In this document: in pieces, positions 1 to 8,027 of the stretch
How positions within the stretch are numbered: the stretch's first letter is position 1
Layout: each line of letters starts with the position of its first letter
Origin: a virus
IMG/VR virus record: IMGVR_UViG_3300046734_000005
Coordinates: 1 to 24,072 of that record
Direction: 5' to 3' (one strand)
Length of the DNA stretch: 24,072 bases
Made by a program: the position numbers and the translations under genes
The notes under the pieces: generated by a model
What the model was told of the DNA's origin: nothing
The model's input: only the letters and a program-made list of their open reading frames with translations
Database searches by the model: none

Positions 1-2018
1 CTGGTGGGGAAGTAGATATACAAACACTTTCTTTTAGTCCTAAAGATTTAGAGATAGGCAAACTTAGATATATTAATGAAGAGAGAATATCTGCTGTGCT
101 TGGTGTTCCTGCAATCTTAGCAGGACTAGGAGCAGGACTAGAGAGAGCAACATACTCTAATGCTAAAGAATTAAGAGAGTTTTTTACTGAGCAGAAGTTA
201 ATTCCTATGTGGAATCACTTTGCTAATGAGTTCACTAAACAACTTTTATTAGAAGATTTTGAGAGTAATCCTGCTTACTGCTTTAAGTATGATTTATCCA
301 ATGTCAGGGCTTTAAGCCAGGATGAGGATGCAACTATGGCAAGAATAGTACAGGGTTACAATGCAGGGTTTATAACTGTTAATGAAGCAAGACAAGCTAA
401 TCAGCTACCTGCTTTAGACAATGGAGATTACTTTGTTAGAAATATGACTGTTGCAGAAGTTCCTGTAGATGGATCAGAAGTAACAATGTATCATGGCACA
501 GAGTTTGCATCAGATGAAACTGTTGAGGAAAAGGGCAAAGATGCTCATGTTATAACCTCAGATGGAGAGAGAGTTCATACTTCTTGGCTAGAAACAGAAG
601 AAGAGGATGAGGAAAAGGCTTTAGAAACTAAGGTTGATAATGTTCCAACTTACATACAGAAAAATGCTCAAAGAGGTCTAGATCTACTTGAATTTGCAGG
701 AGATGGCTTAACTGATAAAACAAAGAGAGAGGCTAGGGCTATGGCTAATGGCACTATCTCAGATAGTAAAGTAGTCAGAATGGCAGCTTGGTTTAGTAGG
801 CATGAGGGAGATTTAGACTCAGAGGATGCCAATGCTTATCTTTCAGGAGATAGAGAGAATCCAACTAAAGGGCAAGTAGCTTGGTTGTTATGGGGTGGAG
901 ATATCTCTAAGAGCAACAAGATGAGGGCTTATAATTGGGCAACTAAAGAAGCTGAAAAAGTTAAAGAAGAGAAATCAGAAAAGTTTGATCTATATGGTTG
1001 GGAAGAGCCAACAACTAAATTTATTGGTTTACCTACTGTAAAAGCTATGCAAACAGATGAAGAGAAAGCTGCATATTGGAAGTCTATAGATAGCCTAAGA
1101 CAAAAATGGGAAGATACTTTCCAGACTGTATATGCTAAAGAACTTAATAGACAAAGAAGAGCAATCTCTAAAGCTATTGCAGGTAGTTCAACATTAGATG
1201 CTATGCAAACAAATATAGATATTGTTATTGAAGATACTAAGTTTGATAAAGAGTTATTACCATTGTTTTATTCACTAACAGATGATTTCTCAGTTAGAAC
1301 TTATGATAACCTCTTTCCTAAGAATGATGCTTTTAAGGCAGCAGATCCTGTTGATTTAGGTGTAACTGTTACAGAGGAACAAGCTATAAGAACAGTATTT
1401 GATACATTAGCTGAGTTACTTCCTGCAGGTAGAACACTTAAAAAGATAGTCAATGATGGTTTCTATAGAGGACAAAGAGAAGTTCCACCTGCTGTTGGCT
1501 CAGTATTTCAAGATGGGCAGTCAGCTAGTTTCTTACAAGAGAATGCAAAGTCTGTAATGAAAGATCTAAATGATACAACAAAGAAAAGAGTATCTACCAT
1601 AGTTGCTAAAGCACTTAAAGAATTTGAGGATTTAGGAATAGTTAATCCTGTTGCAGGTACACCAGAGGGAGATAAGTTCTTTAATCAATTAGCTAAAAAT
1701 ATTAATACAGTTTTAGGTGGGCAATCACTAAACAGAGCTAAGACTATTGCAAGAACAGAGGTTGTTAAGGCAAGTTCTTGGAGTCAGCAAAGAGCTGCTA
1801 AGTCCACAGGTAAAACATTAGAGAAAGAGTGGGTATCACAAAGAGATGGTGTTGTTAGAGAGGCTCATTTTATATTAGACAATCAAAGAGTTCCTGCTGA
1901 TAGCTTTTATCTGTATAATGGAATCAAGTTAGATTTTCCTGCAGATCCTAAAGCTCCTGCAGCTTTAACTGTGAATTGCAGGTGTACAGAAGCATATATT
2001 GAGGTAATTGATGAGTGA
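1..2018 (+). CDS. Portal protein C-terminal part fused to MuF-like head morphogenesis domain (5' partial)
   Basis: The reading frame is open from base 3, upstream of the first GTG at 96, so this is the 3' part of a longer gene and not a 640-residue protein. Bases 3-455 encode the end of an HK97-type portal: the segment containing SFSPKDLEIGK, then RYINEERISAVLGVPAIL and the following helix are the usual portal C-terminal landmarks. The portal forms the dodecameric DNA gate at the capsid vertex. Bases about 642-902 encode a separate conserved-looking module (AMANGTISDSK, RMAAWFSRHEGD, AWLLWGGD). Bases about 1680-2010 encode a MuF/SPP1-gp7-type domain, with ARTEV, a later H and the terminal NCRC motif. 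Many phages keep portal and MuF protein as two genes; here they are one polypeptide. The stop overlaps the protease start. The portal N-terminus lies at the other end of the window. Confidence 0.9.
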   Translation, partial: GGEVDIQTLSFSPKDLEIGKLRYINEERISAVLGVPAILAGLGAGLERATYSNAKELREFFTEQKLIPMWNHFANEFTKQLLLEDFESNPAYCFKYDLSNVRALSQDEDATMARIVQGYNAGFITVNEARQANQLPALDNGDYFVRNMTVAEVPVDGSEVTMYHGTEFASDETVEEKGKDAHVITSDGERVHTSWLETEEEDEEKALETKVDNVPTYIQKNAQRGLDLLEFAGDGLTDKTKREARAMANGTISDSKVVRMAAWFSRHEGDLDSEDANAYLSGDRENPTKGQVAWLLWGGDISKSNKMRAYNWATKEAEKVKEEKSEKFDLYGWEEPTTKFIGLPTVKAMQTDEEKAAYWKSIDSLRQKWEDTFQTVYAKELNRQRRAISKAIAGSSTLDAMQTNIDIVIEDTKFDKELLPLFYSLTDDFSVRTYDNLFPKNDAFKAADPVDLGVTVTEEQAIRTVFDTLAELLPAGRTLKKIVNDGFYRGQREVPPAVGSVFQDGQSASFLQENAKSVMKDLNDTTKKRVSTIVAKALKEFEDLGIVNPVAGTPEGDKFFNQLAKNINTVLGGQSLNRAKTIARTEVVKASSWSQQRAAKSTGKTLEKEWVSQRDGVVREAHFILDNQRVPADSFYLYNGIKLDFPADPKAPAALTVNCRCTEAYIEVIDE

Positions 2019-2931
2019 AGAGTTAAAAAGACCAGATAATCTTTCTTTTAAGAATGCTCCTATTGAGCTAAAAGAAGATGGAGATACAAGATACATAGAG
2101 GCAGTTTTTTCATTATTTGACACTATAGATAGTGATAATGATGTAACCAAAGCTAACTCATTAAGATCAGGCTACACAGGGAACAAAGTTCCTTTAGTGT
2201 GGAATCATGATTGGAGTAAGGTAATTGGTAGAGGCATTATAGAAACAGATAATCAAAAAGCAGTATTTAAAGGTTATTTCTTAAACACAGAAGCAGGAAA
2301 AGAAGCTTATGAAACTGTTAAGGCTATGCAAGATATGCAGCAATTCAGTTATGGCTTTCAAGTGCTTAAATCATCTAAAGGAACACACATTGACTCTAAA
2401 GGAGAGGAAGTTCCTGTAAGAGTGCTAGAAGATGTTAAAGTCTGGGAAGTTTCTCCTGTACTTGTAGGAGCACAACAGAACAGCTTTGTACAAGCTCTTA
2501 AATCAGGTTTACAAACTTATGATGATGTAGATACTGAATTTGAAGAAGTCAAAGAGGAAGAATCTAAGTATGGAAAATGTACTTATGAAAAAGATGGCAA
2601 GTGTGCCAAAGAAAAAGATTTAAAGATTTCAAGTGCTACTGATGCAAGTATCAGTTCATCCCAACAGGGTATGAGGCTTGGAGAACATGCTGTAGCTTCT
2701 CTTGAGGAGTTAAAGGCATTCACAGAGAGAATAGAGGATCTAGCTTCTCTAAGAAACTCTGAAAAAAAGACACTTAGCTCAAAATCTACAGAGCTTATAG
2801 CTAAATATCTACAGGGTGTTAGTTCAATCTATAACAGGTTGGATGATGCTCTTGCTGATTATGGTTATGATCCTGTTAAAGATAATGAGTTATTTCTAGA
2901 AGTTCAACAGAACTTAATGGAAAATAATTAA
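2011..2931 (+). CDS. HK97-family prohead protease, with C-terminal extension
   Basis: The protein has 306 residues. I prefer ATG 2011 over the TTG codon just before it because GAGGT at 2001-2005 is well placed for it. The first ~170 residues fit the U35 prohead protease fold: the catalytic His is in VWNHDW (about residue 66) and the Ser is in FSYGF (about residue 113), followed by the usual VKVWEVSPVLVGAQ segment. It cleaves the capsid delta domain during head maturation. The C-terminal ~130 residues are extra: a Cys pair (GKCTYEKDGKC), a Ser-rich linker and a helical Lys/Glu-rich tail that may act as scaffold. The 5' end overlaps the portal-MuF stop by 8 bases, and the gene directly precedes the capsid gene, the canonical order. 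Confidence 0.92.
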   Translation: MSEELKRPDNLSFKNAPIELKEDGDTRYIEAVFSLFDTIDSDNDVTKANSLRSGYTGNKVPLVWNHDWSKVIGRGIIETDNQKAVFKGYFLNTEAGKEAYETVKAMQDMQQFSYGFQVLKSSKGTHIDSKGEEVPVRVLEDVKVWEVSPVLVGAQQNSFVQALKSGLQTYDDVDTEFEEVKEEESKYGKCTYEKDGKCAKEKDLKISSATDASISSSQQGMRLGEHAVASLEELKAFTERIEDLASLRNSEKKTLSSKSTELIAKYLQGVSSIYNRLDDALADYGYDPVKDNELFLEVQQNLMENN

Positions 2932-2947
2932 TAAGGAGAAAGATATA

Positions 2948-4177
2948 ATGGCAACATTAAAAGAACTAAGAGCAGAAAAAGCTCAAAAGTCAGAAGATTT
3001 AGCTAAGATATTTGACTCTGTAAAAGATATGTCTGAACTTTCCTCAGATCAAAAAGAGGAAATCAAGAGAAGAAATCAAGAGTTAGCAGAACTTGGAGAT
3101 TCAATTACTGAACTACAAGATCTAGAGGGAATGAAATCCCAAAACTCTGATATGATGGAAGCTTCTAAAAAAGTTTCTGGAATGCCTGTTTATGGAGAAC
3201 CAGAAGTAGAAGAAGCAAAATCTCTTGGGGCACAATTTATAGATTCAGATGCTTATAAATCTTTTGTTGATCATGGTATTAAGAATGTTCCTTTTGAAGC
3301 AAAAACTGATGTAACAACCTCAGTTTGGACTAGAGATACAGTCTATCAGCAAGTTATTCCTGCTATAGAGCCTAATCCTAATCCTGCTTTGGACTTGGTA
3401 GATTCTATCAATACAGATCAAACAACATATTACTTCTTGCAAGAATCAGCAACCAACAATGCAGCAGAAACTGCAGAAGCTGGTGCTGCTCCAGAAGATG
3501 CTTTCAGCTACACAGCTGTAACAGCTCCTGTTAGAAAATTCATTACAACTTTGCCTATCACAGCAGAGTTGCTTGAAGATCAAGCAGGTGCAAGAGCATA
3601 TTTTGATGGCAGACTTGCAAATCATGTAATGCAAAGATTAGAAAAACAATTCCTAATTGGTGGTGGAGTAGCTCCAGATGTTAAAGGACTTACTCAACAA
3701 GCAGGAATCAACACAATCACTTACACAGCAGGGGCATTCCCTGACACTGCAGGTGGCAAGTTAAGAACAATTCTTGATGGTATCAAAGATGTAGAAATCA
3801 ATGGAGAATTAGCTCCAGATGCTGTTTTGATGAGTCCTGCTGCTTACAATGCTTTAGTAAGTCAGGTTGATGGAAACAATAACTTCATGTTAGGTGCTTC
3901 TGCTTTGGCAGGATCTCCAACTATTTGGGGTTTACCTGTTGTTAAATCATCACAAATTGGTGGTGCTGTATCTACAACTATTGATGTAGTTGTTGGTAAA
4001 TTTGGTGGCTCTTTAGCAGTTAACCATGTATTTAGAAGAGGAATGGAATTACAGATTTCAGACTCAGCTAAAGATGGTGACTTTGGTAAAGATATACTTA
4101 CAGTCAAAGCTTCCCTAAGGTATGCTCTAGCTGTGTATAAACCACAAGCATTCACAAGAATTAATGATATTGAATAA
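2948..4177 (+). CDS. Major capsid protein (HK97 gp5-like)
   Basis: The protein has 409 residues, the normal size for an HK97-fold capsid precursor. Residues 1 to about 100 are charged and predicted coiled coil (KELRAEKAQKSEDLAKIFD onward). This is the delta/scaffold domain removed by the protease encoded just upstream. The rest has the hallmarks of the fold: an N-arm/E-loop region, the RKFITTLPITAELLEDQAG helix region, a Gly-rich insertion segment with IGGG, and the DAVLMSPAAYNAL and SPTIWGLPVVKS strands near the end of the P/A domain. The ribosome site AAGGAG at 2933-2938 sets the start. A long hairpin follows the gene at 4201-4245. Confidence 0.95.
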   Translation: MATLKELRAEKAQKSEDLAKIFDSVKDMSELSSDQKEEIKRRNQELAELGDSITELQDLEGMKSQNSDMMEASKKVSGMPVYGEPEVEEAKSLGAQFIDSDAYKSFVDHGIKNVPFEAKTDVTTSVWTRDTVYQQVIPAIEPNPNPALDLVDSINTDQTTYYFLQESATNNAAETAEAGAAPEDAFSYTAVTAPVRKFITTLPITAELLEDQAGARAYFDGRLANHVMQRLEKQFLIGGGVAPDVKGLTQQAGINTITYTAGAFPDTAGGKLRTILDGIKDVEINGELAPDAVLMSPAAYNALVSQVDGNNNFMLGASALAGSPTIWGLPVVKSSQIGGAVSTTIDVVVGKFGGSLAVNHVFRRGMELQISDSAKDGDFGKDILTVKASLRYALAVYKPQAFTRINDIE

Positions 4178-4200
4178 TAGTTAATTAATATGGAAAAAAT

Positions 4201-4245
4201 ACAGAGCCATAGTTTTGTTCTAAAGAATGAAATTATTGGCTCTGT
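4201..4245 (+). other. Long RNA hairpin after the capsid gene
   Basis: ACAGAGCC (4201-4208) pairs perfectly with GGCTCTGT (4238-4245). After a one-base bulge the stem continues for 12 pairs, three of them G-U (4209-4220 with 4225-4236), closing on a TAAA loop. There is no T-run after it, so a simple intrinsic terminator is unlikely. It sits between the capsid stop and the next ribosome site, a place where phages often put processing, stability or attenuation structures. Pairing was worked out by eye. Confidence 0.6.
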
Positions 4246-4267
4246 GTTCCATGAGGAGAACAAAAAT

Positions 4268-4474
4268 ATGAAATTTATAGAAAAAGAAGCAGATTTTGTG
4301 TGGAAAGATAATGAAACAGGTAAATTTGCTAAAGGTAAGGATTGTCCTTATTTAAGTGGTGTTCTTGTTGCAAGTATGGGAGATCCTATGCCTGATGTTA
4401 AATTAGAAACACCTAAGAAAAAAGCAGCTAAAAAAGTAGAAAATAAAGCTGTTAAACCTAAAGAGGATAAGTAA
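4268..4474 (+). CDS. Small Lys-rich structural-region protein, unknown function
   Basis: The protein has 68 residues. ATG 4268 is chosen because AGGAG at 4254-4258 lies upstream at usable spacing. The frame is also open from ATG 4190, but that start has no ribosome site and its first codons lie inside the hairpin at 4201-4245. The N-terminal half is a compact acidic/aromatic segment (EKEADFVWKDNETGKF), and the C-terminal ~25 residues are Lys/Ala-rich and probably disordered. The position between capsid and head-tail adaptor is where many siphoviruses carry a small head-associated protein. I do not recognise the family. Confidence 0.65.
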   Translation: MKFIEKEADFVWKDNETGKFAKGKDCPYLSGVLVASMGDPMPDVKLETPKKKAAKKVENKAVKPKEDK

Positions 4475-4478
4475 TTAA

Positions 4479-5180
4479 ATGGCTCATACTCAGTATGTAG
4501 ATAAAGCAGATGTTAAGACTTGGCTTGGTATTACAGGCACAGGGCAAGATGCTAATCTTGATATTGCTATTGATGCTGCTTGTAGAGCCATTGATGACTT
4601 TGTAGGAAGAGAGTTTATACAAAGTGAAACAGTAGAAACTAGATATTATGACTGTGAGTTTATGGATTATGCTTTTATTGATGATATAGCTACAACTACA
4701 GGTTTAGTAGTTAAAACACTTAATCAAGATGGCACAGATGATCAGACTTTAGTTTTAGACACAGATTATTATTTATATCCACTCAATGCAGATAAACTAA
4801 CACCTACAATGCCTTTTGATAAAATAGTTATGGCTATAGAGAATGGTGGAAAAATACTTCCAACTAGCCATCCTAAAGGCTTAAAAATTACTGCTAAGTT
4901 TGGGTTTCCAGATCAACACAATGCAGGAGGTTATATTCCAGAAGCTATAACACAAGCTGCACTAATACAAGCTAGTAGATTTTGGCAAAGAAAAAACAGT
5001 CCAATGGGATTTAGTGGTAATCCAGAAACAGGACAAGCTCCAATTATATTTCTTTCTGAGCTTGATCCAGATGTAAAAACTTTATGTAAAAGATTTAAAA
5101 AATCAACAATTACTCTTGCATCAGGTAGACCTTATGTTGGCTTAACAGCTATAAACAACAACAGGCTATATGGTGTATGA
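4479..5180 (+). CDS. Head-tail adaptor (connector), gp6-like
   Basis: The protein has 233 residues. The helical N-terminus (YVDKADVKTWLGITG, then DANLDIAIDAACRAIDDFVGREF) matches the pattern of phage head-tail connector proteins of the HK97 gp6/SPP1 gp15 type, which bind as a ring under the portal. The middle has a beta-rich insertion with DTDYYLYP, and the C-terminal helix (EAITQAALIQASRFWQRKNSP) is also typical. It follows the capsid and overlaps the next gene by 4 bases (ATGA), indicating translational coupling. The family call rests on pattern and synteny, not on a search. Confidence 0.8.
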   Translation: MAHTQYVDKADVKTWLGITGTGQDANLDIAIDAACRAIDDFVGREFIQSETVETRYYDCEFMDYAFIDDIATTTGLVVKTLNQDGTDDQTLVLDTDYYLYPLNADKLTPTMPFDKIVMAIENGGKILPTSHPKGLKITAKFGFPDQHNAGGYIPEAITQAALIQASRFWQRKNSPMGFSGNPETGQAPIIFLSELDPDVKTLCKRFKKSTITLASGRPYVGLTAINNNRLYGV

Positions 5181-5740
5181 AACTAACTCTAAATGGAGCT
5201 TTAGACTTATCTAAAGCAATCAATTCACAGACTATCTGGAATAAAAGAAGTAATGATTTCTTTAATAAACTTGCACTAGAACTAAAAGAAGATTCTCTTA
5301 ATGCTTTAGAAAATCAACCATCTCCTAGATCACAAGCAGGTAGAGGCAATAAAAACACAGGTAATACTAGGAGAAGTGTGTTTACTGCTAAATTAGGCAA
5401 CACTAACAGACTAAGGATGTCAGAGGGCTTTAAATTAGCTTCTAGTAGTCCTACAGCTCCTTTTATTCATGGTAAACCAATCTTTAGAGGGTTTAGTCCT
5501 GTAAAGAGAACAAAGCCATTCTTTCCACCTTATAAAGAGGGATCTAGTCTTGCTAAGTGGGCAAAGAGAGGACAACCTAAACTAAATCCATTCTTAGTTG
5601 CTAGAGCAATATCTAAGAGAGGTTTAAAAATGAAACCTTTTGTTGGTGGTGTTGTGTATGAAAAGCAAAAAGAAATAAAAGCAGGAGCAGAGGATATGTT
5701 AGAATCTATAGCAAGAGATATAGCTAGGAGTGTAAAGTAA
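5177..5740 (+). CDS. Probable tail-completion/neck protein (gp10-like)
   Basis: The protein has 187 residues and is strongly basic (many Lys/Arg). The N-terminus reads as a helix (ALDLSKAINSQTIWNKRSNDFFNKLALELKED split by turns), the middle is Gly/Arg-rich, and the C-terminus contains NPFLVARAISKRG, KPFVGG and a last helix. This layout, between the gp6-like adaptor and the tail terminator, fits the HK97 gp10-like neck protein. No catalytic motif is visible. It overlaps both neighbours by 1-4 bases, so it sits inside one tightly coupled operon. The function is inferred mainly from gene order. Confidence 0.6.
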   Translation: MKLTLNGALDLSKAINSQTIWNKRSNDFFNKLALELKEDSLNALENQPSPRSQAGRGNKNTGNTRRSVFTAKLGNTNRLRMSEGFKLASSSPTAPFIHGKPIFRGFSPVKRTKPFFPPYKEGSSLAKWAKRGQPKLNPFLVARAISKRGLKMKPFVGGVVYEKQKEIKAGAEDMLESIARDIARSVK

Positions 5741-6150
5741 TGGCTACCTTAACAGCAATAAGAGATGGTCTAAAAACAAATTTAGAAACAATTACAGGTT
5801 TAACTGCTTATGAGTATGTGCCAGACTGGATTGAGCCACCTATAGCATTAGTAGCTCCATTGAATAGTTTAAATTATGATTCAACAATGGCTAGAGGCTC
5901 AGATACCTATGAGATACCTATAGTGGTGTATATATCAAGAGTAGATGCACAGACTGCACAAGATGGTGTAGATGCTTACTTAGCCTCTTCTGGAGCAACC
6001 TCAGTTAAAGCAGCTATAGAGAGTGATCCAACTTTGGGAGGTGCTGCTATGTCTGTTAGAGTTATATCAGCAACAGATTATGGAGAGTATGAAGTTACAC
6101 AGGGAACTAGCTTTCTAGGTGTAACATTCAATATAGAGGTAATAGCATAA
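5740..6150 (+). CDS. Probable tail terminator protein
   Basis: The protein has 136 residues. An N-terminal helix (LTAIRDGLKTNLETITGLTAYEYVP) is followed by alternating strands and a helix (AQDGVDAYLASSGATSVKAAIES), ending in strands (GTSFLGVTFNIEVIA). This matches the general layout of siphovirus tail terminator (gpU-like) proteins, which cap the tail tube and join it to the head. The position immediately before the major tail proteins supports this. It overlaps the preceding stop and the following ATG by one base each. Confidence 0.7.
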   Translation: MATLTAIRDGLKTNLETITGLTAYEYVPDWIEPPIALVAPLNSLNYDSTMARGSDTYEIPIVVYISRVDAQTAQDGVDAYLASSGATSVKAAIESDPTLGGAAMSVRVISATDYGEYEVTQGTSFLGVTFNIEVIA

Positions 6151-6320
6151 TGAAAATAAGAATATTAATTGGAAGTAACTATCCAGATAAGGATGGTAAA
6201 GAAATCAGGTGTGAAGCAGGAGAGATCTGTGAAGTGCCAGACAAGATTGCTAAAAGTTTGATAAAGAATAAAGCTGCAGTAAAATTTAATAGTAAAATGG
6301 CTAAAGAGGAAGAGGAATAA
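6150..6320 (+). CDS. Small hypothetical protein between tail terminator and tail tube genes
   Basis: The 56-residue protein starts at ATG 6150, sharing the last A of the upstream TAA stop (TAATG overlap). It reads MKIRILIGSNYPDKDGKEI, then a Cys pair (RCEAGEICEVP), a basic helix (KIAKSLIKNKAAVKF) and an acidic KEEEE end. It resembles small modules often found in head-tail regions, but I cannot name a family. Tight coupling on both sides and the CpG-free AGA/AGG usage typical of the window support it as a real gene. Confidence 0.65.
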   Translation: MKIRILIGSNYPDKDGKEIRCEAGEICEVPDKIAKSLIKNKAAVKFNSKMAKEEEE

Positions 6321-7031
6321 ATGCCAACATTTAATCATGGTAAAAATGCTGTTGTACTATTAGATAATACAAATCTATCTACAACTTTAACTGATGCAAG
6401 TGTATCTTTAACAGCAGATGTAGCTGAAACTTCAACATTCACAGCAAGTTCTAAAACTTATGTTTCAGGATTAAAAGATGGAACTGCAACTCTTTCAGGT
6501 TATTTTGAGAGTTCAAGTCCAGATGCAGATGCAGAGTTTTTATCACAACTAGGAAGCTCAGGTAGTGCTTTTACTATTGCTCCTATTGGACATACAAGAG
6601 GCAATCCTACAGAGTTTGGTAATGTCATTGAAACTTCTTATGATAGATCAGCAGACATTGGCTCAGTTGTTGCAGTAGCTGTAGCATTCCAATTTGATGG
6701 AGATGCTTATAATGGTAAAAGCTTATTAGCTCCAACAGCTATAACAAGTTCATCTAATGAAGTAGGAGTAGATTATGGTGCTGCAGGTACTAATGGTGGT
6801 GCAGGAGTGCTACATTGTACTGTAAGTAGTGGATCTCCAACATTAGATGTTAAAATACAAACAAGTGCTGATAATGTAACTTTTTCTGATTATATAACTT
6901 TTACTCAGGCAACAGGTACAACATCAGAATTAATAACAAGTGATACTAATCCTGCAAGATATGCAAGAGCTGTTCTAACTTTTGGTGGATCAGGTAGCAT
7001 AACAGCAGCAGTTAGTTTTGCACAGAAATAA
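6321..7031 (+). CDS. Major tail protein paralogue 1 with C-terminal extension
   Basis: The protein has 236 residues. The first ~130 align by eye with the next gene: MPTFNHGKNA, a TADVAE element, SSKTYVSGLKDGTATLSG, then PIGHTRGNP and TSYDRSADIG. These are tail-tube type sequences. The C-terminal ~100 residues form an additional domain (from about SLLAPTAITSSSN to the end), rich in Gly/Ser/Thr with a strand pattern like the surface-exposed Ig-like or carbohydrate-binding decorations of phage tails. The next gene lacks it. It may be a second tube subunit, a decorated minor form, or the main tube protein. Confidence 0.8.
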   Translation: MPTFNHGKNAVVLLDNTNLSTTLTDASVSLTADVAETSTFTASSKTYVSGLKDGTATLSGYFESSSPDADAEFLSQLGSSGSAFTIAPIGHTRGNPTEFGNVIETSYDRSADIGSVVAVAVAFQFDGDAYNGKSLLAPTAITSSSNEVGVDYGAAGTNGGAGVLHCTVSSGSPTLDVKIQTSADNVTFSDYITFTQATGTTSELITSDTNPARYARAVLTFGGSGSITAAVSFAQK

Positions 7032-7050
7032 ATATAGAGGAGAAAGATAA

Positions 7051-7458
7051 ATGCCAACATTTACACATGGAAAGAATGCAGCATTCAAGATTGATGATTC
7101 TGGTGGAACTTTAAGAGATATCTCTGATGTTCTTACTGATGTTTCTATTTCAAGAACTGCTGATGTAGCTGAGGTTTCAGCATTTAGTAATAGTTCTAAA
7201 GCTTTTGTAGCAGGACTTAAAGATGCAACTTTAACAATCTCAGGCTCTTTTGATGCAACTGTTGATGGTTACTTATCTGGAATACTTGGAGCAGAGGGAT
7301 CTTTTGAGTTCTATCCAATTGGAACTACAGGAGGAAATCCTAAAGCATCAGGAGAAGCAATAATGACTTCTTATGATAGAACACCTGATATTGGTGGAGC
7401 TGTTACTTTTACAGCTGCTTTTCAAGTTTCTGGAGATGTAACTGAGGGAACTGCTTAA
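7051..7458 (+). CDS. Major tail protein paralogue 2 (core form)
   Basis: The 135-residue protein starts at ATG 7051 after GAGGAGA at 7036-7042. It shares its start (MPTFTHGKNA), the TADVAE element, the SSKAFVAGLKDATLTISG segment and the PIGTTGGNP and TSYDRTPDIGG motifs with the upstream gene, but ends after the tube domain. It would form the helical tail tube around the tape measure. Conserved 5' DNA between the two genes suggests tandem duplication. The next gene is the tail chaperone, which normally follows the major tail protein. Confidence 0.82.
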   Translation: MPTFTHGKNAAFKIDDSGGTLRDISDVLTDVSISRTADVAEVSAFSNSSKAFVAGLKDATLTISGSFDATVDGYLSGILGAEGSFEFYPIGTTGGNPKASGEAIMTSYDRTPDIGGAVTFTAAFQVSGDVTEGTA

Positions 7459-7496
7459 AATAAAACTTAAGTAATTCACAACAGAAAGAGGTTATC

Positions 7497-7847
7497 ATGA
7501 AGAGGCTTAAACTAGATGATATTTCTAATGCTCCTGCACTTCCTACCAAAGAAATAGAGATTTCTGAATGGGATGCAACAGTTATTGTTACAGGCTTAAC
7601 TAAAGCAGATGCAGTAAAAATAAATCAACTATCAGAAGTTGATGGAGTTAGAGATGAAGTCCTTTTTGAAAAACACTTATTGCTAACAGGATTGAAAGAT
7701 CCTGAGTTTGATTCATTAGAACAAGTAGAAGAATTTTATTCTAAAGCAACACCAAATATAGTAGATAAAATCCTAATGGGGATTTATAGGTGCATGGCTT
7801 GGACTAAGGAGGATCAAGCTACTATAGCTGATCAGTTTCCAGAATAA
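7497..7847 (+). CDS. Tail assembly chaperone, G-like short form
   Basis: The protein has 116 residues; the start follows AGAGG at 7485-7489. It is acidic and helical with a beta start (EIEISEWDATVIVTGLTKADAV), followed by the helical segment SLEQVEEFYSKATPNIVDKILMGIYR. This is the expected content of the G-type chaperone upstream of the tape measure, which holds the tape measure soluble during tail assembly. The 3' end runs into a second frame open from 7828 to 8025, so a longer G-T product is likely (next entry). Confidence 0.82.
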   Translation: MKRLKLDDISNAPALPTKEIEISEWDATVIVTGLTKADAVKINQLSEVDGVRDEVLFEKHLLLTGLKDPEFDSLEQVEEFYSKATPNIVDKILMGIYRCMAWTKEDQATIADQFPE

Positions 7848-8025
7848 TACAGAACTAGCTTTTGAATTTAGATTAGCTTTAGATTTAGGAATGACTGTTG
7901 ATACTCTTAGAAAAAGTATGAGTGTTGAGGAATTTGAGTCTTGGAAGTTATACTACATAGATAAGAATAAAAAAGAGCAGAAAGCTATTACAGAGGCTAA
8001 AGCTCAATCTAAATTGAGGAGATAA
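7828..8025 (+). CDS. Tail assembly chaperone T-like extension, made by probable +1 frameshift
   Basis: This frame is open after a TAG at 7825-7827 and ends at TAA 8023-8025. From base 7840 it encodes QNNTELAFEFRLALDLG, then MTVDTLRKSMSVEEFESW and KLYYIDKNKKEQ, the typical T-domain pattern (EF..W..Y) of tail chaperones. It lies +1 relative to the G frame. The overlap contains CAG TTT CCA GAA TAA (7833-7847). A +1 slip of the Phe tRNA from TTT to TTC at 7836-7839 would give a fusion of about 175 residues. The first ATG in this frame is only at 7891 and has no clear ribosome site, so separate initiation is less likely. A -2 slip would also connect the frames. Confidence 0.75.
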   Translation: MISFQNNTELAFEFRLALDLGMTVDTLRKSMSVEEFESWKLYYIDKNKKEQKAITEAKAQSKLRR

Positions 8026-8027
8026 GA

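Noticed and set aside
3862-4263. Long antisense frame over the capsid gene
   Set aside because: It mirrors a strong coding gene, has no ribosome site and no family pattern.
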